Source: Pseudomonadales bacterium
Lineage (GTDB): Bacteria; Pseudomonadota; Gammaproteobacteria; Pseudomonadales; IMCC2047
Assembly: GCA_024234615.1 (NCBI GenBank)
Contig: JACKNY010000003.1
Location: forward strand, 616,788 to 680,787
Direction: 5' to 3'
DNA: 64,000 nt
In this document: positions 16,751 to 24,045 of the stretch, in pieces
Layout: the number at the start of each line of letters is the position of its first letter
Numbering within the stretch: position 1 is the stretch's first letter
Position numbers and translations under genes: made by a program
Notes under the pieces: model-generated
Databases searched by the model: none
The model's input: the letters and a program-made list of their open reading frames with translations, nothing else
What the model was told of the DNA's origin: nothing

Positions 16751-17272
16751 ATGGCCGAAATATTTTTGCTGAGAGAATTTAGTCCACCGATCGGGTTGGG
16801 CGATGTCCAAAAAATGGCAGACGAAACTTTCGAATGTATGCCCCTGTACGATATGTCCTGGCATGAGAGCTTTCTAAGTAATGACGGGCGAAAAATGCTT
16901 TGTCATTTTAAGGCACCTGATGCGGAGGCGGTCAGGAGAGTACTGCATCTTAATAGTGCTAGCGGTGAAATAATATGGACTGGCTCCATTCACGATGCCG
17001 GGGTTCAAGGTACCATTAATACTGTTGTGGAAAGAAATTTCAGCGAGTCGGCGAGTATTGAGGAATTGCAAGGACTTGAGAACAAAGGTGCCTGGTGTCT
17101 CGAAATGCACCAGGTTACTTTTATTCGCACCTTCTTTTCCATGGATAAAAAACATATGTTTTGTCTTTATCAGGCACCCGATGCCGAATCCGTACGGATT
17201 GCTCAAAGAAAAGCAACTATGCCATTTGACGCGATTTGGTCATGCCAACATCTGAAGCCGGAAACGCAATAA
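16751..17272 (+). CDS. Tandem DUF4242 domain protein
   Basis: The 173-residue protein is made of two similar halves. Each begins with an E-R-x-F/LREF strand (residues 3-9 and about 94-99), continues through a helix, a strand with W/V-x-x-S/T-F, and ends with H/CLYQAPDAE(S/A)VR-like helices (residues about 55-62 and 138-147). The shared motif APDAExVR is easily seen in both. DUF4242 proteins are small ferredoxin-like folds of uncertain role, some suspected to bind metal. It starts 12 bases after the regulator stop and is co-transcribed. Histidine and cysteine residues in each half could be ligands, but that is inference. Confidence 0.72.
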   Translation: MAEIFLLREFSPPIGLGDVQKMADETFECMPLYDMSWHESFLSNDGRKMLCHFKAPDAEAVRRVLHLNSASGEIIWTGSIHDAGVQGTINTVVERNFSESASIEELQGLENKGAWCLEMHQVTFIRTFFSMDKKHMFCLYQAPDAESVRIAQRKATMPFDAIWSCQHLKPETQ

Positions 17273-17525
17273 CACAGAACCGGGAGTTTTTTGCTAGCGC
17301 CCACCATCGTTAATCGGTTGCTAATCTGCGCGCCGCCAAAACGACCTTTCAAGCGAATAGAACTCAAGAAAACAAAAACCACGATAGTTTCCACGCTGTA
17401 TCAAACGTAACCAGCGCATTCTCTCTTTGCCTGCCAGCATAATTGACAGGCCCAACGATATATTCCGAACTGCTATCGTCGCGGGACGGATAACCATAAA
17501 ACCATTGGATAGAAGAGGAATTAAT

Positions 17526-18089
17526 ATGAACATGTACACAAAAATCGTCAATAACGGTGTAAACGTAGGTGCTTTGATGGAGGCTCGTGAAGCGCTTTCA
17601 GCAACCCCTGAAGCGGCTCAATTCACTTGGCGAGCAACCTGCCATTGGGTCAAGGGGACACACAGTTATTCCGAGATCGAGGGGTATTATGGCCTGGGTG
17701 AAGAACAGAGACACAAAAAGCGCTTTACCTTTGATGCGGATCACCCGGAAACCTTTGCAGCCGACGATCAAGGCGCTACCCCTGTTGAATATGTTTTGGT
17801 TGGGTTAGCCAGCTGTTTGACAACCGGAGTGGCTTCTGTTGCTCAGCACCGCAACATTCAGTTGCATAGTGTTAAGGCAATGATCGAAGGTGATATGGAT
17901 GTACAGGGTGTGTTGGGAATGGACAAAGGTGTGCGTAACGGCTTTGAATCCATCAACGTCATATTTGAAATTAAGGCGGATGCCTCCCATGAAGAGATCG
18001 AAGCCTTGGTCGCTCAATCGCAAAAACGCTCTGCGGTTTACGATATCCTCAGTAACCCTACTAATATTATGGTTGAAACAATGTCATGA
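17526..18089 (+). CDS. OsmC-family protein
   Basis: The 187-residue protein belongs to the OsmC/Ohr superfamily. The family reactive cysteine lies in GLASCLTTGV (about residue 98), with the usual TPVEYVLVGLASCL helix before it. The second, earlier peroxidatic cysteine of Ohr may be C40 in RATCHWVKG, though the spacing should be checked. OsmC proteins reduce organic hydroperoxides with thiol cofactors. Start 17526 was chosen over an in-frame upstream codon because of its AGAGGA site. The gene overlaps the following flavin monooxygenase start by 4 bases (ATGA). A 253-base gap separates it from the DUF4242 gene; I see no gene there. Confidence 0.83.
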   Translation: MNMYTKIVNNGVNVGALMEAREALSATPEAAQFTWRATCHWVKGTHSYSEIEGYYGLGEEQRHKKRFTFDADHPETFAADDQGATPVEYVLVGLASCLTTGVASVAQHRNIQLHSVKAMIEGDMDVQGVLGMDKGVRNGFESINVIFEIKADASHEEIEALVAQSQKRSAVYDILSNPTNIMVETMS

Positions 18090-19375
18090 ACCATACTCCT
18101 TGTTTTCGACGAGCCCGTCATGTCTCCACCATTATTATTGGTGGCGGCCAGGCGGGCCTGGCAATTAGTTATTACCTGTCGCAACGTGCAATTGATCATC
18201 TGATTCTTGAGCGTGGTGAAGTGGCGAATTCCTGGCGCCATGAGCGCTGGGATTCGTTGCGTCTGTTAACACCTAATTGGCAAACCCGCCTTCCAGGCCA
18301 CTGCTATCAGGGTCTAAAGCCCGATGACTATATGACTATGCCTGAGATTATCGACTTTATTGGCCAGTTTGCGCAGCAGATATCCGCTCCGATACAGTGT
18401 GGAACTACGGTTACTGCGGTGCACCGGGTTGATCAAAGCTATCATGTCAGGACAACACAGGGTGACTGGGTATGTAGTACTTTGGTTATTGCCAGTGGTG
18501 CCTTTAATATTCCGGTGGTCCCTGAATTCGGTCGCCAGCTAGCGGGAACGATAACGACAATCACACCTCATCAATACAGGAACCCGGCGCAATTGGCCGA
18601 TGGCGGCGTGCTAGTGGTTGGAGCTTCAGCAACAGGCTTACAGCTCGCTGATGAAATACAACAGTCTGGCCGTCAGGTTATTCTCGCAGTCGGTGAGCAC
18701 GTACGTATGCCTCGCTATTATCGCGGGCGAGATATTTTGTGGTGGATGGAAACGACGGGGCTGTCTGATCAGCGTTATGATGAAGTGGACGATATTACTC
18801 GCGCCAGACAGGTACCCTCACCTCAGTTAGCCGGCTCATCTGAACACCGTGCGCTGGACTTAAACCGCTTGACCAGCCAGGGCGTACAGATAGTCGGTCG
18901 TTTGTCCGGTATTCGGGATCACACCGCACAATTTGCGGGTTCGCTGCCTAATGTCTGTAAATTAGCTGACCTCAAACTTGGGCGTTTGTTAAGCATAATT
19001 GATCAATGGATAGAGGCGCATGGCCTAGGGGCAAAATTTGGTGAACCTGATCGTCTGGAGCCGACAGATGTCGGTGGTTCGCCAAGACTTGACCTGAATC
19101 TAGCCAGCGGAGAAATTAAAACCATTATTTGGGCAACTGGATTTCGACCGGATTATTCCTGGCTCAAGTTGCCCGTGTTGGATCGTAAAGGAATGCTGAT
19201 ACATGACGGAGGCATAGTTAACGCACCCGGGATGTATATCCTGGGGTTACCCTTTATGCGTCGACGTAAATCCAGTTTTATTCATGGCGTGACTGATGAT
19301 GCCTATGATATTAGCCAGCATTTGGCGAATTACCTCAGTAGTGTACATAAACGGAAACTTGTTTCCGTTGCTTAG
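18086..19375 (+). CDS. Flavin-containing monooxygenase-like oxidoreductase
   Basis: The 429-residue protein has an FAD-binding GGGQAGLA motif near residue 19 and a second Rossmann site GASATGLQLADE near residue 183, for NAD(P)H. The region RHERWDSLRLLTPNWQ is typical of class B FMO-like proteins that oxygenate nitrogen or sulfur in small molecules. IIWATGFRPDYSWL near residue 350 matches the conserved ATG motif of this family. It overlaps the OsmC-like gene by 4 bases and ends the plus-strand arm of the cluster. Substrate is unknown; an organosulfur compound is plausible given CysK-Grx, OsmC and 2OG-oxygenase genes nearby. Confidence 0.85.
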   Translation: MNHTPCFRRARHVSTIIIGGGQAGLAISYYLSQRAIDHLILERGEVANSWRHERWDSLRLLTPNWQTRLPGHCYQGLKPDDYMTMPEIIDFIGQFAQQISAPIQCGTTVTAVHRVDQSYHVRTTQGDWVCSTLVIASGAFNIPVVPEFGRQLAGTITTITPHQYRNPAQLADGGVLVVGASATGLQLADEIQQSGRQVILAVGEHVRMPRYYRGRDILWWMETTGLSDQRYDEVDDITRARQVPSPQLAGSSEHRALDLNRLTSQGVQIVGRLSGIRDHTAQFAGSLPNVCKLADLKLGRLLSIIDQWIEAHGLGAKFGEPDRLEPTDVGGSPRLDLNLASGEIKTIIWATGFRPDYSWLKLPVLDRKGMLIHDGGIVNAPGMYILGLPFMRRRKSSFIHGVTDDAYDISQHLANYLSSVHKRKLVSVA

Positions 19376-19400
19376 TGATTATCGGTGTAGATTGGCAGTT

Positions 19401-19462
19401 GGTGGCGCCAAAAAGACGCTGGCATTATAAGCGATTGATAACTAGTGACTTTAGCGGGTCAT
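19401..19462. repeat. Short dispersed repeat, copy 2
   Basis: GGTGGCGCCAAAAAGACGCTGGCATT-type sequence at 19401-19426 and the TTTAGCGGGTCAT part at 19450-19462 resemble 8674-8717, with a longer spacer here. The element lies between the convergent monooxygenase and histidine-kinase genes. Confidence 0.4.
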
Positions 19463-19507
19463 ATGTAGGCGCCAATCCACCCGTAGCCGGTCGAGCGATC
19501 TTTAAAT

Positions 19508-20842
19508 TCAATCTTTAATCACCGGAAAAACTACCCTGACTTCAAACCCATCGGTACGGCCGGTCGCAGGGGAATTAAATGTCATAGTCGCACCTAGGCC
19601 TGTGACTATAGCGTCAGCAATTGCCAGCCCAAGCCCCGAACCTGGAGCCGTCGTATTTGACCTGACAAAAGGTCGTCGCAGTTGCGCGAGTGTCTCTGCT
19701 GGAACAACGCTTCCGGCATTAACAATTTGTAATATACCCGTAGCAGAAAAGTTTATTTCCACCGGTTGATTCTGAGTCCCGTGATTGATGGCATTATCCA
19801 ATAAATTGCGAATTAGAATTGCAAAAGCATCCGGGTCGATGACGGACATAAATTTTCCGTTTTCCGGTAGGGTTAGGTTCATCTTTGCGGCAGAGGGTGA
19901 CCGCCGTAGGTCGTCAACGATCAGCTGTAACAGACTAATAAGATCGTGTTGTTCTGTGGATAAAAGCCCGCCCCCTTCCGCCTTGGCCAGCTGCATTAAT
20001 TTTTCTGATAAACCGGATAATCCTCGTAATGATGTTTCAATTTTGGTTATTCTCTCCTGGATGGGTCCTGCCGAAACTTCTTGTTGTAACCTCTGAATTT
20101 GTGCCAAAGCGGTGGCAATTGGTGTGCGTAATTCATGGGCGCTGTTAGCCGTAAATGATCGTTCTGCCTCCAGCGCTCGGCGTAAGCGATCCAGTAAATT
20201 ATTGACAGACTCAGCGATAGGGAGGATTTCAGTTGGCAAGCCTTGCATTCTGGGCGGTGAAAGATCGCTGCTGCCGCGGGATTCAATTTCATTACGGTAG
20301 GCAAGGACATGGCGCAAACTGTAGCGGACAAATAGCCAGGTTCCTATAAAGCAAAGAGGGATAAGTAATACTAACGGCCATAATAAAGTGATGGCCATTT
20401 TGATGATGGCTTCTCGTCTTTGAATTAGCGGTTCGGCAACCTCGATATGCAGGGTATCTTGTACCGCTGTCGCGCCATAAAACCGGTGCGTCGCCGATGA
20501 GCTAAACCCTTTAAGTAGTTTTTGATTAAAAACCGTCGGGTCAGCGTTATGAGACTGTAGTAGAATTGTACCGAATTCGTCACGAATCAGGTAAACAAGC
20601 TGCTCATCATGGGCGTCGAAAGGCATTATATTTTGCAGTTGTCTGGGGTCTTCAGTATTGATTATTTCAACCACGGCAAGCGGCATTAAACGTTGAGCCG
20701 TTTCTGCCAGTGCGCTATCAAACAATGCATTAAGTTTGCTTTGTGCAACGAAGATGGCACTTAAAAGAGCAACCATCCACAGTAAAGTCATACCAACGGT
20801 TAAGCCAACTCCCAGGGTTTTCTGAAGACTTTTTGTTTTCAT
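19508..20842 (-). CDS. Sensor histidine kinase (QseC/PmrB-like)
   Basis: The 444-residue membrane kinase has transmembrane segments at residues 11-33 and 148-173 enclosing a periplasmic domain of about 115 residues. HisKA follows with H236 (NSAHELRTPI), then an ATPase domain with N-box NLLDNAINHG and G-box GSGLGLAIAD. It phosphorylates the response regulator encoded immediately upstream, which it overlaps by 4 bases. The pair is divergent from a ferric-reductase-like operon and is likely to control it, perhaps in response to metals or redox state. That input is inference. Confidence 0.9.
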   Translation of the reverse strand: MKTKSLQKTLGVGLTVGMTLLWMVALLSAIFVAQSKLNALFDSALAETAQRLMPLAVVEIINTEDPRQLQNIMPFDAHDEQLVYLIRDEFGTILLQSHNADPTVFNQKLLKGFSSSATHRFYGATAVQDTLHIEVAEPLIQRREAIIKMAITLLWPLVLLIPLCFIGTWLFVRYSLRHVLAYRNEIESRGSSDLSPPRMQGLPTEILPIAESVNNLLDRLRRALEAERSFTANSAHELRTPIATALAQIQRLQQEVSAGPIQERITKIETSLRGLSGLSEKLMQLAKAEGGGLLSTEQHDLISLLQLIVDDLRRSPSAAKMNLTLPENGKFMSVIDPDAFAILIRNLLDNAINHGTQNQPVEINFSATGILQIVNAGSVVPAETLAQLRRPFVRSNTTAPGSGLGLAIADAIVTGLGATMTFNSPATGRTDGFEVRVVFPVIKD

Positions 20843-21498
20843 GGGCGCCTCAGACGGTATCCTAAGCCCCGCACCGTTTCTAACTGATCCTTCCCCAGTT
20901 TCTTCCGAAGACGACTGATATATACTTCAATGGTATTGCTTTCGATTTCTGCTCCAAACGCATAAAGACGGTCTTCTAATTGTGCTTTCGAAAGTAGAGT
21001 GCCTGGCCTTTGGATCAAGGCTTCAAACAAAGCCCATTCCCTTGCGGTTAAATTGATCGCAACGCCAGCGCGGGAAACTAGGTGCTTGGTCAGGTCGACT
21101 TCCAATGCTCCAATCTGAAGCAGGGGGTTTGGATTGCCAGCGTAGCGTCTAGCAACTGCCGCTATGCGAGCGGAGAGTTCTGACAAATCAAACGGTTTTA
21201 ACAGGTAATCATCTGCACCGGCATTTAACCCTTTGATACGGTCAGAAATTTGATCCCTGGCGGTTAAAATAATCACGGGGGTTGTCGCCCCGGATTGACG
21301 TATTTGTTTTAACAAGTCGATGCCACTGCCATCCGGTAGCATCAGATCCAGAAGAATTAAATCATAGTGGGTGGTATGGATGCTGGTTTCGGCATGGGAA
21401 ATAGTTTGCACCCAGTCAATGGCATGACCTTCAGCCGTCATTTGCTCCTGTATCACTTCGCCTAAACCTTCGGCATCCTCTACCAATAATATACGCAT
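20839..21498 (-). CDS. OmpR/QseB-family response regulator
   Basis: The 219-residue regulator has a receiver domain (about residues 1-115) with phosphoacceptor D51 (LILLDLMLPDG) and conserved LTAR and KPF motifs, then a winged-helix DNA-binding domain (about 125-219). It ends with VRGLGYRL as in the OmpR/PhoB group. It is the first gene of the pair, with the kinase start overlapping its stop. The divergent gap to the reductase gene is about 210 bases and would contain its target promoters. Confidence 0.93.
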   Translation of the reverse strand: MRILLVEDAEGLGEVIQEQMTAEGHAIDWVQTISHAETSIHTTHYDLILLDLMLPDGSGIDLLKQIRQSGATTPVIILTARDQISDRIKGLNAGADDYLLKPFDLSELSARIAAVARRYAGNPNPLLQIGALEVDLTKHLVSRAGVAINLTAREWALFEALIQRPGTLLSKAQLEDRLYAFGAEIESNTIEVYISRLRKKLGKDQLETVRGLGYRLRRP

Positions 21499-21711
21499 CT
21501 CTTTCCCCTAGATCTTCTCAGCGAAGCTGATCATAACCCGAGTTGCTGACAATAAACTGAAAGAATAAGAATTAAACCGAGCCTCCTTAAATAATATCAA
21601 CACACTGGATGTTTTACATTCTCATCCCCGTTCATTCATTGCCTTTGTGGATTAAGCCTTATTTTGTATTTTCAGGTTGCTGTCAGGAATGCACGATACA
21701 GTGAGCACTCA

Positions 21712-23067
21712 ATGCATCAATGGATGGCTAAGATGAGACATCAAAAACTAAGTATCACGCTCGTGCTAATAACCGTCACAATTTTCATCGTCTGGGGCTG
21801 GAGCTACCAAATGAACGCCACAGCAACTGCCTCGCTGCCATGGGAAATTTATGATAATAGCCTCTATCTTAGCGGGTTGCTGTCCATCGGTTTAATGTCA
21901 GTGACCATGATGCTGGCTATCCGTCCAGCCTGGTTAGAGGCGCCATTCAATGGTCTTGATCAAATTTATCGCCTGCACAAGTGGACGGGTATTTTGGCGG
22001 TCGTTTTTGCAGTGCTTCACTGGTTGATCGAAATGGGTGATGACCTGATTAAGTCAATGTTTGGACGAGCTGGACGTTTACCCGAGCAGGATTTTTCAGG
22101 TTTTGTCGACATGATGAGAGATGGAGCTGAAGCGATTGGCGAATGGGCGGTCTATCTGGTTGTTGCCATGCTCGTGCTTACCCTGTGGAAACGGTTTCCC
22201 TACAAACTCTGGCGCTATTTACATCGTGCCATGCCTGTACTTTATCTATTACTGGTATTTCACGCTGTTTGGTTAGCACCCCTCGTTTGGTGGCAACAAC
22301 CGGTAGGCTTGCTGATGGCACTGTTGCTGACAGGAGGAAGCTTCGTCAGCATCCTGTCCCTCCGAGGAAAGGTGGGACAGTCTCGGCAGGTTCAGGGCAC
22401 TATCAAGTCAATCTCAACCTCGGCAACGGGCATCATCGAAGTTGAGTGTCAGCTTGAGAAAAAATGGCAAGGGCATCGTGCAGGACAGTTTGCTTTCGTT
22501 ACCTTTGATTGTAGCGAAGGGGCTCACCCTTTTACCATTGCCAGCTCAGATCAGGGTAACGGCCAAGTCAGTTTTCAGATTAAGGCGCTGGGCGACTATA
22601 CCAAGCGCCTGGACCGCCAACTAAAAATTGGTCAATCGATCACTGTTGAAGGCCCTTATGGAAAGTTTAACTTAAAACAATGCAAGCCTAATGCCACGCA
22701 AATCTGGGTCGCTGGAGGCATTGGTGTAACGCCTTTTTTAGCCTGGCTTGAAGAACTAAAAAATCAGCCGGAATATTCACCCGTAGCTCAAATGCATTAC
22801 AGCACGAGTAATAGCGCAACTGACCCCTTTGTTACGCGTTTAGAAAAGGCTTGTAGCGGTTTACCCGGTATTCAACTGCATATACATGACAGCCATCAAG
22901 GCAACAAACTCACGGCAGATCAGCTCCTGACCCAGCATTCAAAGAAAGACGCTATGGAAGTCTGGTTTTGTGGGCCCACAGGCTGGGCCAAAATATTAGA
23001 AAAGGAATTACAGGAAAGGTTACCAGGGGCATTACTTTTTCGTCAGGAAGCTTTTGAGTTGCGATAA
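21712..23067 (+). CDS. Membrane ferric-reductase-like flavocytochrome (FRE/NOX family)
   Basis: The 451-residue protein has about six hydrophobic segments in its first half with haem-ligand type histidines (RLHKWTG, HWLIE, YLHRAMP, FHAVWL). An FAD domain with HPFTIASS and an NAD(P)H domain with VAGGIGVTPF and WFCGPTGWAK follow. Such enzymes carry electrons from cytoplasmic NAD(P)H across the membrane to metals, oxygen or periplasmic carriers. An ATG at 21712 is preferred over an upstream TTG; two further in-frame ATGs (21724, 21733) are possible. It leads a plus-strand operon with a PepSY protein, a DUF2271 protein and a PepSY-flavodoxin reductase. Confidence 0.85.
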   Translation: MHQWMAKMRHQKLSITLVLITVTIFIVWGWSYQMNATATASLPWEIYDNSLYLSGLLSIGLMSVTMMLAIRPAWLEAPFNGLDQIYRLHKWTGILAVVFAVLHWLIEMGDDLIKSMFGRAGRLPEQDFSGFVDMMRDGAEAIGEWAVYLVVAMLVLTLWKRFPYKLWRYLHRAMPVLYLLLVFHAVWLAPLVWWQQPVGLLMALLLTGGSFVSILSLRGKVGQSRQVQGTIKSISTSATGIIEVECQLEKKWQGHRAGQFAFVTFDCSEGAHPFTIASSDQGNGQVSFQIKALGDYTKRLDRQLKIGQSITVEGPYGKFNLKQCKPNATQIWVAGGIGVTPFLAWLEELKNQPEYSPVAQMHYSTSNSATDPFVTRLEKACSGLPGIQLHIHDSHQGNKLTADQLLTQHSKKDAMEVWFCGPTGWAKILEKELQERLPGALLFRQEAFELR

Positions 23068-23145
23068 AACTAAAACTGCATTGCTTTCAGCTTAATGTTA
23101 GGAAAGTGGTTTAGCATAAATAATGAAATCAATAGGAGAGACACC

Positions 23146-23532
23146 ATGAAAAACAAACTGATTACTGCCTTTATCACCTCATGTTTAATTAGCGGCGCCG
23201 CCCTGGCAGACGATGACTGCACAGACCCTGTCGCAGACTGGCAACCCAAGGAACAGCTCCGTCAGATGATGATAGACAATGGCTGGGAAGTTAAACGTAT
23301 TAAAGTGGACGATGGCTGTTATGAGGTCAAAGGGTTTGATCGAAATGGTCATCAGGTAGAGGCGAAATTTTCGCCGGCCTCGTTAAAAATAGTAGAACTT
23401 GAAATTAAGTTTGAAGGATCGGGAGATGCCTCCGACTACTTGGAAAACCTTAGTGTCAGACAAAAATCGGAAAATGGCATAGGCTTTGAAGATAATAGGG
23501 CACCCAATAAACCTAAGGTCACTATCGAGTGA
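23146..23532 (+). CDS. Small secreted PepSY-domain protein
   Basis: The 128-residue product has a signal peptide (residues 1-20, ending ALA) and a single PepSY-like domain with GWEVKRIKVDDGCYEVKGFDRNGHQVEAKF-type strands split by a helix. Two cysteines (C24 and C60) could pair. PepSY domains are found in periplasmic proteins linked to metals and flavin or haem electron transfer. The start at 23146 is set by an AGGAG site. It lies between the reductase and the DUF2271 gene. Function within the chain is inferred, perhaps as a partner or metal binder. Confidence 0.8.
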   Translation: MKNKLITAFITSCLISGAALADDDCTDPVADWQPKEQLRQMMIDNGWEVKRIKVDDGCYEVKGFDRNGHQVEAKFSPASLKIVELEIKFEGSGDASDYLENLSVRQKSENGIGFEDNRAPNKPKVTIE

Positions 23533-23551
23533 AAACCAGGGAGATAAGGCG

Positions 23552-24022
23552 ATGAAAGTCTGGATTATTGTACTGAGCTTTGTCACTGCATATTTTGTAT
23601 CTATGCAGACTTATGCGCGTGAAATAACCTTGGTCACTGAAATGAAAAACTATGGTGGTAATGGCGCTTATCTGGCGCTCTATCTCACCAATTCAGCAGG
23701 TGAGTACCAGGATACTTTATGGGTCGCCGGACAGAAATCCAAATATTACAAACATCTAAGCGGCTGGGCTCAAGGCAGTCGTCTTAGTGCCAGTGAATAT
23801 GACGGACTGACCGGAGCCAGCGTTACCAGTGGCAGGACATTAAAGATTAGCTTTGATCTGGCTGACTCTTATATTGATTCAGGCTTTCAGATCAGAGTGG
23901 ATTCAGCGGTCGAAGATATGCGCGACAGTCGTAATGATGTTGTTGTGGCTTTAACCACCGAAGGGGTAGGTAAACCTACCTCTGGTCGCGGGTACATCAA
24001 AGCCTTCACTTATTCATTTTAA
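23552..24022 (+). CDS. DUF2271 periplasmic protein with flavinylation-like motif
   Basis: The 156-residue product has a signal peptide (1-22) followed by a DUF2271-type beta-rich domain. Residues 84-92 read DGLTGASVT, which fits the D-x-[ST]-G-A-[ST]-x-T pattern at which ApbE attaches FMN covalently in extracytoplasmic proteins. DUF2271 proteins are known companions of PepSY and ferric-reductase-like proteins in flavin-based electron transfer. No ApbE gene is in the window, so the transferase would have to act from elsewhere. Start 23552 follows an AAGG site, 19 bases after the PepSY gene. The link between motif and flavinylation is inference. Confidence 0.83.
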   Translation: MKVWIIVLSFVTAYFVSMQTYAREITLVTEMKNYGGNGAYLALYLTNSAGEYQDTLWVAGQKSKYYKHLSGWAQGSRLSASEYDGLTGASVTSGRTLKISFDLADSYIDSGFQIRVDSAVEDMRDSRNDVVVALTTEGVGKPTSGRGYIKAFTYSF

Positions 24023-24045
24023 GCTTGCTGATTGGGAGCTTTGCA

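Noticed and set aside
17427..17525. Upstream start for the OsmC gene
   Set aside because: Residues do not resemble OsmC; AGAGGA supports 17526.
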